Below are positions 16,643 through 26,987 of a stretch of 64,000 nucleotides of DNA, piece by piece. Origin of the DNA: Prochlorococcus sp. AG-347-J21 (GTDB lineage: Bacteria > Cyanobacteriota > Cyanobacteriia > PCC-6307 > Cyanobiaceae); assembly GCA_003281455.1 (NCBI GenBank), contig QCBX01000001.1, positions 1 through 64,000 of the forward strand. The letters are read 5' to 3'. Under the pieces are notes generated by a model that searched no databases, was not told where the DNA came from, and saw only the letters and a program-made list of their open reading frames with translations. The position numbers and the translations under genes are program-made. Position 1 is the first letter of the stretch, and each line of letters starts with the position of its first letter.

Positions 16643-17035
16643 ATGAATAACAGAAAAATCATTAAAGGATACAAAACATTAATATCATCAAGATTTAATG
16701 TGGATACTTCTGTAGATAAATCTAAAGATGGAATAATTTATACTCTTTATTCTGATGCATTTAATTCACTTAAAGTTGGTTTTGCTGAAAATGATAAGGT
16801 ACTAGAAAAAAAATTATCAAGTGAAGCATTGATATTGTTGGATATGAAAAAAGGCAAAAAGAAAGATCTACGTTTATTAATAACCACTCTAAATGAACTT
16901 GGCATTAAATATTCAGACAATTTTTATTTCAAATACTCAGGTTCTTTAATGAAACATTTATCTACTTTAGGTTGGCCTGTTGGAAGATCACTTTATAAAC
17001 AAAGAAAGATTAAAAAAGAACTTGTATGTGCATAA
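16643..17035 (+). CDS. GIY-YIG-like small protein, unknown
   Basis: 130 residues. The stretch GIIYTLYSDAFNSLKVGFAE resembles the start of GIY-YIG domains, as does the later NFYFKYSGSLMKHL with an aromatic-plus-Ser pattern. The arrangement parallels the protein at 36296-36838. Catalytic Arg and Glu of true GIY-YIG nucleases are not clearly placed, so nuclease activity is doubtful. ATG lies 2 bp after the RHH-like gene stop, so the two are co-translated. Resemblance noted by eye only. Confidence 0.5.
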   Translation: MNNRKIIKGYKTLISSRFNVDTSVDKSKDGIIYTLYSDAFNSLKVGFAENDKVLEKKLSSEALILLDMKKGKKKDLRLLITTLNELGIKYSDNFYFKYSGSLMKHLSTLGWPVGRSLYKQRKIKKELVCA

Positions 17036-17037
17036 AT

Positions 17038-17511
17038 TTAAATGTAATCGCACTCTAAAGTTTCTCTGGTTTCTCTATTTGTAATTGGATTAGTTCCAGT
17101 AGCACTTTCACAAAATTTCCTAATAATATCTTTTGGCAAAAAAACATTTGTGAAGTCTGCGCCTTGTATTTTTACATTTTCAAACTGGGTACTATAAGCA
17201 AAAGAATCCTCCAAGTTAGTATTTGATAAATCTGTTCCATCTAAAACAGCCGAGTCTAAAGTTACTTCTCTTAAGTTGGAGTTACTTAAATTAGTATCTT
17301 TCAACTTTGCTCCATAAAGAGTCGCATTTTGGAGCTCACAACCCGACAAATTTGCGTCTTGTAAATCAGTCAAATAGAAAGTTGCTCCTTTTAAATCAGA
17401 TCCAGAAAAATCAGCCCCTACCAAAGATTGTTTACCATAATCTAACGCAGCGAAGCTTCTAGAAGGGAGGGTTAAAACAACTATTAAAAAAGTTATAATT
17501 ATAAATCTCAT
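17038..17511 (-). CDS. Exported pentapeptide-repeat protein, likely thylakoid lumen
   Basis: 157 residues: a signal peptide (about 1-21, ending SFAA) and then some fifteen pentapeptide repeats of the A(D/N)LXX type (ADFSG, SDLKG, ATFYL, ANLSG, TNLSN, TDLSN), which fold as a right-handed quadrilateral beta-helix. The C-terminal cap carries two Cys (KFCES, LECDY). Cyanobacteria export similar proteins to the thylakoid lumen. It converges with the preceding gene across only 2 bp. Confidence 0.8.
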   Translation of the reverse strand: MRFIIITFLIVVLTLPSRSFAALDYGKQSLVGADFSGSDLKGATFYLTDLQDANLSGCELQNATLYGAKLKDTNLSNSNLREVTLDSAVLDGTDLSNTNLEDSFAYSTQFENVKIQGADFTNVFLPKDIIRKFCESATGTNPITNRETRETLECDYI

Positions 17512-17618
17512 TTGTTTGAGTAGTATTTCAACAAATTCTAACTTCTTAAGCTGAAATCTAAAAATTAATTATTTACTGAATGCTATATTTATTGAAATAA
17601 CAAATCACTAACTAGGTT

Positions 17619-19259
17619 TTGGATATAAGTCCTTATGATGCAATTGTTGTTGGTTCTGGAGCTACAGGAGGGACCGCAGCACATACATTAGCAGAACAGG
17701 GGATAAAAGTTTTAGTAATAGAAGCAGGGCCTCAACTTAAAAGGGATGAAGCTAGTAATTATGAGCCAAAAAGTACATTTAAAAGATTATCAGGAGTTCT
17801 AACAAAAAAACATGCTAATCAGAGTCAACATCCTGGTTATTGGAAAAATAATCCTGATTTATATTCAAATGAACTGAAGCATCCTTATGACTTCCCAAAA
17901 AAAAAGCCCTTCCTTTGGACTCAAGGTAAACAATATGGAGGGAGATCATTAACGTGGGGAGGTATAACATTAAGACTTTCCTCAGAAGATTTTCATCCAG
18001 CTAAAAAAGACGGATTCGGACCAAACTGGCCTATTTCATATGATGAACTGTCACCTCACTATGATTTCATTGAAAATTTCTGCGGAATTTATGGACGAAA
18101 AGATGATATTAAGGAAGTCCCAAACGGTAAATATATTAGTGAAATCCCTCTTACAGAAAACGAAAATGTTTTTGGCAGCCAAGTTAAATCAAAATTAAAC
18201 TATCCTTTTATCCAATCAAGAGGATTTGACAGTAATTCATCAGTAAAAGATAAAAAATGGCCCAAGTCATCCAGTGTAGGAAGCACTTTAAAAAAAGCTT
18301 TAGAAACTGGGAATGTACAAATACTCTCAAATCACCTCGTGGAATCTTTTGAGATTAACAAGATGACAGAGCTTGCATCAAAACTAACGATCATAAATCT
18401 AGAAAATGGATGTAAAAAAGAATTAAATTGTGAGTTAATCCTTCTTTGCGCATCAACAATTTCAACTCTAAGAATACTACTGAACTCAGAATACAAAACA
18501 AATTCATCAGGTTTTAAAGATGATTCTGGAAAATTAGGTAAATACCTCATGGACCATATATCTATCTGTAGATTTTTTTCAGTCCCAAAAACAAAAGAAC
18601 CAGGAAAACCATTAGATAATCCTCCCCATCTTTCTGGAGCAGGCAGCTTCTTTATTCCATTTGGTTCAAATTTGCCGAAAATTGACGACATAAATTTCAA
18701 TAGAGGTTATGGAATCTGGGGGGCAATTGATAGATTAGGGATACCTAAATTTATGCAAAAGGATACAAACAAATCTATTGGCTTTCTTATCGCTCATGGT
18801 GAAGTCCTTCCTAGAGAGAAAAACTCAGTTTCTCTCTCAAGAAAAACAGATGAATGGGGTATCCCAATTCCCTACATTGAATTCGAATGGAGCGAAAATG
18901 AGTTAAAAATGGCAAAACATATGGAAAAGACAATCCAAAAATCAATAGAAGCTGCAAATGGAGAAATAAAAAATATTGATGAACTAATTAATATCCCATT
19001 AGGTAGTTTGCTTACAAAAAACTTGATCTCACTTTCAGATAATCCCCCTCCCCCAGGATATTACATACATGAAGTAGGAGGCGCACCAATGGGAACTAAT
19101 GAAGAGAATAGCGTAGTTGATAAATTTAATAGAATTTGGAGATGCAAGAATGTACTTGTGCTAGATGGTTCGTGCTGGCCAACTTCATCTTGGCAAAGCC
19201 CTACACTTACAATGATGGCTTTATGTAGGAGAGCCTGCCTGAATATCAAAAAGATTTAG
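17619..19259 (+). CDS. GMC-family FAD oxidoreductase
   Basis: 546 residues starting at TTG. The N-terminus holds the FAD-binding motif VVGSGATGGTAAHTLAEQG and the ribose-contacting Glu (VIEAG). A GMC-type segment follows (GGRSLTWGG), and the C-terminal part has the catalytic His at residue 484 (YIHEVGGAPMG) and VLDGSCWPTSS. Such enzymes oxidise alcohols or sugars such as choline, glucose or sterols. The substrate cannot be deduced. Its 3' end overlaps the convergent DUF2811 gene by 14 bp. No cytochrome or small-subunit partner is adjacent. Confidence 0.82.
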   Translation: MDISPYDAIVVGSGATGGTAAHTLAEQGIKVLVIEAGPQLKRDEASNYEPKSTFKRLSGVLTKKHANQSQHPGYWKNNPDLYSNELKHPYDFPKKKPFLWTQGKQYGGRSLTWGGITLRLSSEDFHPAKKDGFGPNWPISYDELSPHYDFIENFCGIYGRKDDIKEVPNGKYISEIPLTENENVFGSQVKSKLNYPFIQSRGFDSNSSVKDKKWPKSSSVGSTLKKALETGNVQILSNHLVESFEINKMTELASKLTIINLENGCKKELNCELILLCASTISTLRILLNSEYKTNSSGFKDDSGKLGKYLMDHISICRFFSVPKTKEPGKPLDNPPHLSGAGSFFIPFGSNLPKIDDINFNRGYGIWGAIDRLGIPKFMQKDTNKSIGFLIAHGEVLPREKNSVSLSRKTDEWGIPIPYIEFEWSENELKMAKHMEKTIQKSIEAANGEIKNIDELINIPLGSLLTKNLISLSDNPPPPGYYIHEVGGAPMGTNEENSVVDKFNRIWRCKNVLVLDGSCWPTSSWQSPTLTMMALCRRACLNIKKI

Positions 19260-19503
19260 AAGGAGTAAATAGTTGGTTTAAATAAATCTCTGAAACAGAA
19301 TTATCAGTACAACCGTTTTGGACTAGAAAAGTAGCTAATGCTGAATTTATAAGCTTATATTGATCCCAAGTTGGATTACTTAATACGAAATCTTTCATGG
19401 TGTTATAGAGAGTTTCTGAAAGCTCTGTTTCTAAAGAGACTTTATTTGAAGAGAATTCCTTGTTTTTTACGTCGGATAAATTTGTTTGGCTGATTTGATC
19501 CAT
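19246..19503 (-). CDS. DUF2811 family small protein
   Basis: 85 residues. The segment from SLETELSETLYNTMKDF to the end, with SNPTWDQYKLINSALATFL and NGCTDN, matches my memory of DUF2811, a short cyanobacteria-only family of unknown function. A disordered N-terminal extension of about 23 residues precedes it. The single helix-rich domain resembles small DNA-binding folds, but no function is established. Confidence 0.7.
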   Translation of the reverse strand: MDQISQTNLSDVKNKEFSSNKVSLETELSETLYNTMKDFVLSNPTWDQYKLINSALATFLVQNGCTDNSVSEIYLNQLFTPSKSF

Positions 19504-19852
19504 AATTTTTTTTTCTACAAAACTATGATTATGTTTTTTTTTCTAATTGTCAAAAGGAATTTGTCATGTAACTTTTTGAATTATCATATAAGACTCATGT
19601 TATAAATTAAATTCTTAAAAATATACTTTTTAAATAAGGAAATTGATAAGGTCACAATAAAAAGTCAACAATAATGTTGAAGTCCTGTTTTCTGTGAAAA
19701 ATACTGGCATTTCTAATCCAATGTGGATTTGGACGTGGAAAAATACTTACAAATTGTGGAAAAGCCTATTGAAAATAGTTTCAAGATTTTATATAAAGAA
19801 TACTAATACATGCTGAGTCTATTAAGACTTAGTCGAGAAAGAGACAGGTGAT
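19504..19852. other. 349-bp gene-free spacer with TGTGGAAAA-like boxes
   Basis: No open frame is convincing here. The spacer must hold the promoter of the DUF2811 gene and the 3' end region of the chelatase gene. Four same-direction matches to the cyanobacterial DnaA box (TTTTCCACA read on the other strand) lie at 19693, 19722, 19734 and 19755; the last is perfect, the others have one to three mismatches. No strong terminator hairpin seen. Confidence 0.4.
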
Positions 19853-21085
19853 TCAGTTATTTTCAATGGATTTTCTTAAGATTTGATCTTCATTAGGCAA
19901 GCGAAGCGTGACAGGTCCTAAAGGGTGTTTTGAATTTGGATAAATACTATGGTGGTGGTGGTGATGATGCTCATGTTGATGAGCCTCCACATGTGCATGT
20001 TCCAAGTATCCACCTTCTGGTAAATTTGATTTTTCTTGGTTATGGTTTGGAATTTGATTTTGTATTTCACAAGCACCATTACATTCAGGATCACATAAAT
20101 CACAACTGATATCCAAACCCTCTACATGGTCATGATGACTTTCTTGTATCATTCCAACTTCTTTTTCAAAGCCAAATAAATTTGATCTATATTTACAAGT
20201 TGAGCAATTCATAAAATTCTTGCCTTCGTTATTAAGAACCTCTTCAATCCTTTCTACAAAAGTGTCAACAACATAAGGCTGTGACGAAAGATATTTTGCA
20301 TGTATAAATGAAATATTTGGATTATTGATTGCGACTAAATCACTTTGCCTCTTTATTCTTGTGACAAGGACACCTGAGAAAAGAAAATAAGGGAAAATAA
20401 TTATATTTTTATAACCAAGTCTCACAACATTTTTCAAGCCAGGTTCAACAAGAGGGAAAGTTACTCCAGAAAAAACTGTTTCCCCCCACCCTAAGCCAAT
20501 ACCCTCTACAATCATCCTCGTAACTTTTGAAACATTGGAATTCGCATCAGGGTCAGAAGAGCCTCTACCAACAACAACTAATAATGATTCTTCAGGTTTG
20601 AGAGTATTATTTTGTTTAAATACATCTTTTACTCTTTCACAAGCTGCACTAATCATTAAATTATTAATACCTAGTTCTCTCCCATAAATTATTTCAATAC
20701 CTGTTTTACTTGAATAATTCATAAGCACGCTAGGTATATCATTTTTTACATGACCAGCAGCGAAAAGCATTGCGGGTATTGCAATTACTTTTTTTATTGA
20801 AAGATCTTTTAACTTGTCTAAAGCATCAACAAGTGAAGGTTTAGCGAATTCCAAGAAACCATATTCAACTAAAAAGTTTGGATACCTTTTTTGGATGAAC
20901 TTAGTTAATTCTTGAAATTCAGAAATGGCTAGTTTATTTCTACTCCCGTGTCCACAGATAAGTATCGCGACTTGATTATTTAACTTCGAATCTAAATTAT
21001 CCAAATTCAAGTTATTACTTATACCATAATAGTAAAGAACAAGATCATGTAGTGAAAAATAATAATAACTTGCTTGAAGTTCCAA
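19853..21085 (-). CDS. CbiX-type sirohydrochlorin chelatase with His-rich tail
   Basis: Up to 410 residues, holding two CbiX modules: the first starts at ILICGHGSRN (metal-binding His46) and has AAGHVKND; the second has VVVGRGSSDPDANSN. CbiX/SirB enzymes insert cobalt or iron into sirohydrochlorin for B12 or siroheme. A Cys-rich part (CSTCKYR, CDLCDPECNGAC) and a His-rich tail with seven consecutive His (373-379) probably store or deliver metal. The first 25 residues overlap the divergent gene and precede the conserved region; TTG at 21010 or 21004 is a likelier start. Co versus Fe cannot be decided. Confidence 0.8.
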   Translation of the reverse strand: MELQASYYYFSLHDLVLYYYGISNNLNLDNLDSKLNNQVAILICGHGSRNKLAISEFQELTKFIQKRYPNFLVEYGFLEFAKPSLVDALDKLKDLSIKKVIAIPAMLFAAGHVKNDIPSVLMNYSSKTGIEIIYGRELGINNLMISAACERVKDVFKQNNTLKPEESLLVVVGRGSSDPDANSNVSKVTRMIVEGIGLGWGETVFSGVTFPLVEPGLKNVVRLGYKNIIIFPYFLFSGVLVTRIKRQSDLVAINNPNISFIHAKYLSSQPYVVDTFVERIEEVLNNEGKNFMNCSTCKYRSNLFGFEKEVGMIQESHHDHVEGLDISCDLCDPECNGACEIQNQIPNHNQEKSNLPEGGYLEHAHVEAHQHEHHHHHHHSIYPNSKHPLGPVTLRLPNEDQILRKSIENN

Positions 21086-22332
21086 ATATCAACTCAAAGG
21101 ATGCAAAATTAAAAAAATTAATTTATGACGTGAATGATTCCTTATTTAATAAGGATAATTATTCTAAGGAACATTTGGAATACCTTTGCGTATGTAGTGG
21201 AGGAACAACCTCTAGCTGTGCAAAAAATGGTTTTTCAACTCTTGATCTAAGAAAAAATCACAGCAAAATTCACCTTGATAGAGAAAGTAATTTAGTAACA
21301 ATTGGAGGTGGGGTACTAATGGGAGATCTAGTAAATTATTTACAAAAACATAATCGAAATTTTCCAATCGGACTTTCTAAACTTCCCGGAGCAGGCTATA
21401 TACTTACTGGTGGAGTAAGCCCACTCAGTAGAGCCTACGGATTAGCCATTGATAATATTGAATCAATAAAAGGTTTCTTAGGTAATGGCACATTTGTCTC
21501 TTTAAAAAAAAATCAAATAAATCCAGAAGAACAATTGATTTGGGAAGCAATTAAAGGAGCAGCACCATTCTTCTCAATTATTACCGAAATAGAACTTAAG
21601 ACTATTCAATCTAATCCAATTAAAGTTATTGAAGGATTTGTAAATCTAAATGAACTTTCAGAAATAATAAAACTATCAGAGGAATTTCCAGAAAATATTA
21701 GTCTTCAATGGATTTATGCCCAGAAAATTTACTTATATATTTTTGCTGAGCTCAAAAGTAATTTAGTGGATAAAAGAACAGAAGAATACTTAATGCTTCT
21801 AGACAAATTTCCTACTCTAGAAAAACATTATTATGAGAACTTTAACGAAATAAATTTCTTCCCAAAGGGATTGAATTTATATGAGCTAAATGCAAATAAC
21901 CATTCTGAGGTAATTAGTCTTCTTGGAGAAGATTTAAAAAATGATATCCCAATTTTTATAGAATGTATGAATGAGATAATGGACAATAAACCTAATAATT
22001 CCTGTTATGTTGCTTCTCAACAATTAGGTTGCAAAACTAAAAAGTTAAATCATGGCTCAAGCTTTTTTATTCATAGAAAAAGTACTTGGAAACCATGGAT
22101 ATATGCATCATGGGGAAAAAATGATCTTCAAGAAAAAGAAGTTGCTTTGGAATGGATGTATAAATCGTGGAGCAAGCTAAAGAGGTTTTATCCAAATATT
22201 CACTTAGCCCAATTGCATAATCATTTAAATTTTCATGAGGAAGAAATTATATTAGCCTTTGGAAATAGAATGAATGAATTAAAAACTTTAAAGAATATTT
22301 TTGACCCACAAGGTATTTTGCCTCCTTTATGA
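21052..22332 (+). CDS. FAD-binding oxidoreductase (PCMH/FAD_binding_4 type)
   Basis: 426 residues from GTG 21052 (TTG 21070 is an alternative that shortens the overlap with the divergent chelatase gene). The FAD domain shows VTIGGGVLMGDLVNYL, GAGYILTGGVSPLSRAYG and GLAIDNIESIKGFLG, typical of flavoproteins that bind FAD with a PCMH fold; the C-terminus ends with NIFDPQGILPP, as in glycolate oxidase subunits and berberine-bridge-like enzymes. Substrate unknown. SulP begins 30 bp downstream on the same strand. Confidence 0.75.
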   Translation: MKNNNNLLEVPNINSKDAKLKKLIYDVNDSLFNKDNYSKEHLEYLCVCSGGTTSSCAKNGFSTLDLRKNHSKIHLDRESNLVTIGGGVLMGDLVNYLQKHNRNFPIGLSKLPGAGYILTGGVSPLSRAYGLAIDNIESIKGFLGNGTFVSLKKNQINPEEQLIWEAIKGAAPFFSIITEIELKTIQSNPIKVIEGFVNLNELSEIIKLSEEFPENISLQWIYAQKIYLYIFAELKSNLVDKRTEEYLMLLDKFPTLEKHYYENFNEINFFPKGLNLYELNANNHSEVISLLGEDLKNDIPIFIECMNEIMDNKPNNSCYVASQQLGCKTKKLNHGSSFFIHRKSTWKPWIYASWGKNDLQEKEVALEWMYKSWSKLKRFYPNIHLAQLHNHLNFHEEEIILAFGNRMNELKTLKNIFDPQGILPPL

Positions 22333-22362
22333 GGTAACTTCTTAATTATCAAGAAATTTAAA

Positions 22363-23928
22363 ATGTCAAATTTCCTAAGATATTTATCTAAAAATTGGTT
22401 AGATGATCCAAAGTCAAATATTCTCTCTGGCTTAGTTGTTGCTTTTGCAATGATCCCAGAAGCAATTGCTTTTTCAGGTATAGCTGGAGTAGATCCTAAA
22501 GTTGGCCTTTTTGGTGCATTTTGCTTATCCATAACAATTGCGATCGTTGGAGGAAGAAGGGGTATGATCACTTCAGCCACAGGTTCAACAGCTCTTTTAA
22601 TGACTGGACTTGTTGCTTATGGAGAATCACAAGCTCCTGGATTAGGTGTCCCATATCTTATTGCAGCTGGAATATTAACTGGAATATTCCAAATTCTTTG
22701 GGGATATTTAAGACTTGCCTACCAAATGCGATTCGTGCCAACAGGAGTATTAAGTGGATTTGTAAATGCACTGGCACTTTTAATATTTCAAGCACAACTA
22801 CCTCAGTTAGGAATAGGTATTAAAGAATCAAAAGGGTTAGTTGAACAAACTATAAGTCAATATCCAATTAATTCTCAGATTCCAGTAGTTTGGATTCTTG
22901 TAATCCTAGGATTAGTAATTATTTATGGACTTCCAAAAATCACAAAAGTAGTTCCATCTCAACTTATAGCAATAGTAGTAATTACTCTTATAAGCATATT
23001 CTTTAATCTAGATGTCCCAACAGTTAGCGATTTGGGGAAATTACCTGATGGATTACCAAGTATTTCTCTTCCTTTTGGATCAATAGAAAGTGGGAAAGTA
23101 CCTTTTAGTCTTGAAACATTAGGAATAATTTTACCGACGTCACTTGCAATATCCCTCGTAGGTTTAATGGAAACCTTTTTAACTCAAGATATTTTAGACG
23201 ATGTGACTGATACAAGTTCTAATAAAAATAAAGAAGCAAGAGGACAGGGATTCGCCAATATTGTGGCATCCTTATTTGGTGGAATGGCAGGATGTGCCTT
23301 AGTTGGGCAATCTGTTATGAATACTGAAAATGGTGGTAAATCTAGATTATCAACCCTCTCATCAGGTATATCACTACTAATTATGATCATCCTCTTGAAG
23401 TCTTGGATTGGTGCGATACCAATGGCTGCTTTAGTAGCAATCATGATAACGATCGCAATAAGTACAGCAGATATAAATGGATTAAAAAATATTAGAAAGA
23501 TACCTAAAAGCGATACTGCAGTAATGCTTATGACTTTTGCAGTTACAATGCTTACAAAACCTCATAATCTTGCACTTGGAGTTATTGCAGGAGTTGCATT
23601 AGCTGCAATACTTTTCAGTAGAAAAGTCGCAAAAGTTATAACTGTCTCAAGAGCGAAAGAAAATAATTTGACTACCTACAAAGTAAAAGGACAATTATTT
23701 TTTGTAAGTAAAATTTATTTTTTACAAGGATTTGATATTCATGAACACCCAAAAAATATTGTGATTGACATGTCTTTAGCTCATATTTGGGATCAAAGTG
23801 GTGTTGTTGCTCTTGAGCAAATTATTAGAAAATTCCAGAATGGTGGTTCTAAAGTTGAAATTGTAGGATTAAATAAAGAAAGTCTTAACTTATTTGAAAG
23901 ACTAGGTGGTATGGAAAGCGCTCATTAA
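22363..23928 (+). CDS. SulP-family anion transporter with STAS domain
   Basis: 521 residues: about 10-12 transmembrane helices, including the SulP signature region (LSGLVVAFAMIPEAIAFS; GRRGMITSATGST), followed by a C-terminal STAS domain near 435-521 (NIVIDMSLAHIWDQSGV). SulP proteins carry sulfate or, as BicA in cyanobacteria, bicarbonate with Na+. The next genes, metA and metY, use reduced sulfur, which would suit sulfate; but the BicA alternative stays open because substrate cannot be read from sequence by eye. It converges with metA at a 5-bp gap. Confidence 0.85.
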   Translation: MSNFLRYLSKNWLDDPKSNILSGLVVAFAMIPEAIAFSGIAGVDPKVGLFGAFCLSITIAIVGGRRGMITSATGSTALLMTGLVAYGESQAPGLGVPYLIAAGILTGIFQILWGYLRLAYQMRFVPTGVLSGFVNALALLIFQAQLPQLGIGIKESKGLVEQTISQYPINSQIPVVWILVILGLVIIYGLPKITKVVPSQLIAIVVITLISIFFNLDVPTVSDLGKLPDGLPSISLPFGSIESGKVPFSLETLGIILPTSLAISLVGLMETFLTQDILDDVTDTSSNKNKEARGQGFANIVASLFGGMAGCALVGQSVMNTENGGKSRLSTLSSGISLLIMIILLKSWIGAIPMAALVAIMITIAISTADINGLKNIRKIPKSDTAVMLMTFAVTMLTKPHNLALGVIAGVALAAILFSRKVAKVITVSRAKENNLTTYKVKGQLFFVSKIYFLQGFDIHEHPKNIVIDMSLAHIWDQSGVVALEQIIRKFQNGGSKVEIVGLNKESLNLFERLGGMESAH

Positions 23929-23933
23929 AAAAG

Positions 23934-24824
23934 TTAATTAAGACTAACTTGTTGATAACAAAACCATAGCCATTGCTGAAAAAGCAAATTCCTATGAGAT
24001 CTCCAAGCGGTTTTTGAACTATTTATATCAAAATTTTCAGGTGGAGGAACATCTCCCTTTTCTTTGTCTCTTTCAATTTCACTAATAATTCTGTGCACCG
24101 TATATTCAGGATGACCTAAATGCATAAGTTGTTTTTGGTCATTAGATTCAAATATTGTATATCCAACATTTTCTCCATAAGCTAACAAATTCAATTTCCC
24201 ATTTTTTTGGGCCTTCTCCATTTCCAAATCTGGTAATCCAGCAAATCTACTTTGAGGACAAATAAATTCATCATCTTGTGTACCCATCAAAGGGTGACCA
24301 GGAACAAGACTTTTTAAGGGAAATACCCCAAATAATTTCCTATCAAAAACTTTCTTATCGACCCCTGCCAAATAAGCCAGCGCAAAGCCAGCCCAACATA
24401 ATCCAAGAGTACTCGCACAAGAATTTCTGGCTTCATTTACAATTTTCACAAATTCATCCCAATACTTAACCTCCTCAAAGGCTAGGTGCTCAATAGGTGC
24501 TCCAGTAATAATGATTCCATCTAACGGTTCTGGATTATTTGCTTCTTCCCAAGTAATGTATAGATTATTCAGATGATTAAGATCCCATGTTTTATAAGAG
24601 TGAGTTTTAAGCTTTATCCAAACTGGCTCAATTTGAAGAGGAGATAATCCAAGTGGATGCAGTAAGTTAAATTCATACTGCTTCCCAAGAGGCATTATAT
24701 TTAAAATACCAATCCTAAGAGGACGTATATCCTGTCTTTTTGCCAATTCTGGTTCAATCCAAGATATATGATTTTTCTCAACATCACTAATCTTGTGATA
24801 GTTACTAGGAATTATTAAAGCCAA
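23934..24824 (-). CDS. metA: Homoserine O-acyltransferase MetA
   Basis: 296 residues, typical of MetA, which activates homoserine by O-acylation for methionine synthesis. The acyl-enzyme Cys143 lies in GLCWAGFAL, and the catalytic His/Glu pair is in HLGHPEYT. FEEVKYWDE corresponds to the region setting acyl-CoA preference. The adjacent metY uses O-acetylhomoserine, so acetyl-CoA is the likely donor (inference). The start is TTG 24824, supported by a strong AAAGGAGA five bases upstream. Downstream member of a metY-metA operon, 13 bp after metY. Confidence 0.92.
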   Translation of the reverse strand: MALIIPSNYHKISDVEKNHISWIEPELAKRQDIRPLRIGILNIMPLGKQYEFNLLHPLGLSPLQIEPVWIKLKTHSYKTWDLNHLNNLYITWEEANNPEPLDGIIITGAPIEHLAFEEVKYWDEFVKIVNEARNSCASTLGLCWAGFALAYLAGVDKKVFDRKLFGVFPLKSLVPGHPLMGTQDDEFICPQSRFAGLPDLEMEKAQKNGKLNLLAYGENVGYTIFESNDQKQLMHLGHPEYTVHRIISEIERDKEKGDVPPPENFDINSSKTAWRSHRNLLFQQWLWFCYQQVSLN

Positions 24825-24828
24825 TAAA

Positions 24829-24836
24829 TCTCCTTT
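24829..24836 (-). promoter_or_regulatory. Strong ribosome binding site for metA
   Basis: AAAGGAGA lies five bases before TTG 24824 and just after the metY stop. Strong Shine-Dalgarno sequences are uncommon in this AT-rich window; this one fixes the TTG start. Confidence 0.7.
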
Positions 24837-24837
24837 C

Positions 24838-26181
<1,344 letters not shown>

Positions 26182-26210
26182 CTATTATCTATTTAACTTA
26201 AAAAAGTCCC

Positions 26211-26226
26211 AAAAAAAAAAAAAAAA
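26211..26226 (+). repeat. Run of 16 adenines
   Basis: Uninterrupted A16 between the metY start and the end of the next minus-strand gene. It reads as a T-tract after that gene but no hairpin precedes it. Probably slippage-prone. Confidence 0.8.
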
Positions 26227-26235
26227 GATAAATAT

Positions 26236-26937
26236 TTATAAATCCTTTTTTAATGAGGGGTAATTATCTTTCATATATGAACTAAAGTCTTCTTTTATCG
26301 CAGATCTAAGTTTCTCAATATTTGCAAAATCAATTATGGGAAAAGTTTTACTAGCCTCAGGATCTTTTTCAGTAATTGATTTCCAATTCTTACCTACATC
26401 TTTTTCAGAGCTGTTAAGAACCTCATCAAAATTAAAACACTTATTATTGTTCTTAGCATCAAATTCGCTAAAAGCTTTATTTATAAGCTCTTTCCTATTT
26501 TCAAATAGATTCTTAGCTTTTAAAGTATCTGGAAGACCCATAACTGGTTGTAATTCCTTAAGAAGTTTTATTTCCTCTTCAATTAAGAGTGTCCAAACAC
26601 CATATTTATTTTTTGGAAGATTAGAATTACTAAAATTATTAATTTCATCGAGGTAAAAATTTAACCATAGATAATAAGATTTTTCTTCAATAGTTTTTTT
26701 TACGGATATCTTTTTATTTTGGATTTTTGGGAGTAACTTTTCTGCCTTCCTTAAAAACTGTCTGTCTTCTCTTTCTAAATTTATTAATCCCCATCTTTGA
26801 CTGTAATCCCATAAATCTTCGTATCTTGATAAGTCTTCTTGATTCCAACCAAGAGCTTTAAGTTCATGAGAACGATGAGTTAATTCCTTTTTCAAAAAAA
26901 ACCTTTTAAACCATAATAATTCTAACCCTGCAATCAA
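26236..26937 (-). CDS. Conserved hypothetical protein, helical
   Basis: 233 residues from TTG 26937; an N-terminal hydrophobic patch (IAGLELLWFKRFF) may be a weak membrane contact. The rest is mixed helix, rich in Lys, Glu and Trp (GWNQEDLSRYEDLWDYSQRW). No known domain recognised. It lies 50 bp after the end of the preceding Rossmann-like gene on the same strand. Function unknown. Confidence 0.6.
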   Translation of the reverse strand: MIAGLELLWFKRFFLKKELTHRSHELKALGWNQEDLSRYEDLWDYSQRWGLINLEREDRQFLRKAEKLLPKIQNKKISVKKTIEEKSYYLWLNFYLDEINNFSNSNLPKNKYGVWTLLIEEEIKLLKELQPVMGLPDTLKAKNLFENRKELINKAFSEFDAKNNNKCFNFDEVLNSSEKDVGKNWKSITEKDPEASKTFPIIDFANIEKLRSAIKEDFSSYMKDNYPSLKKDL

Positions 26938-26987
26938 GATTAGTAAACAAATTAAGAACTTTGCTTTCTAGCGAATTAGAAGAATAA

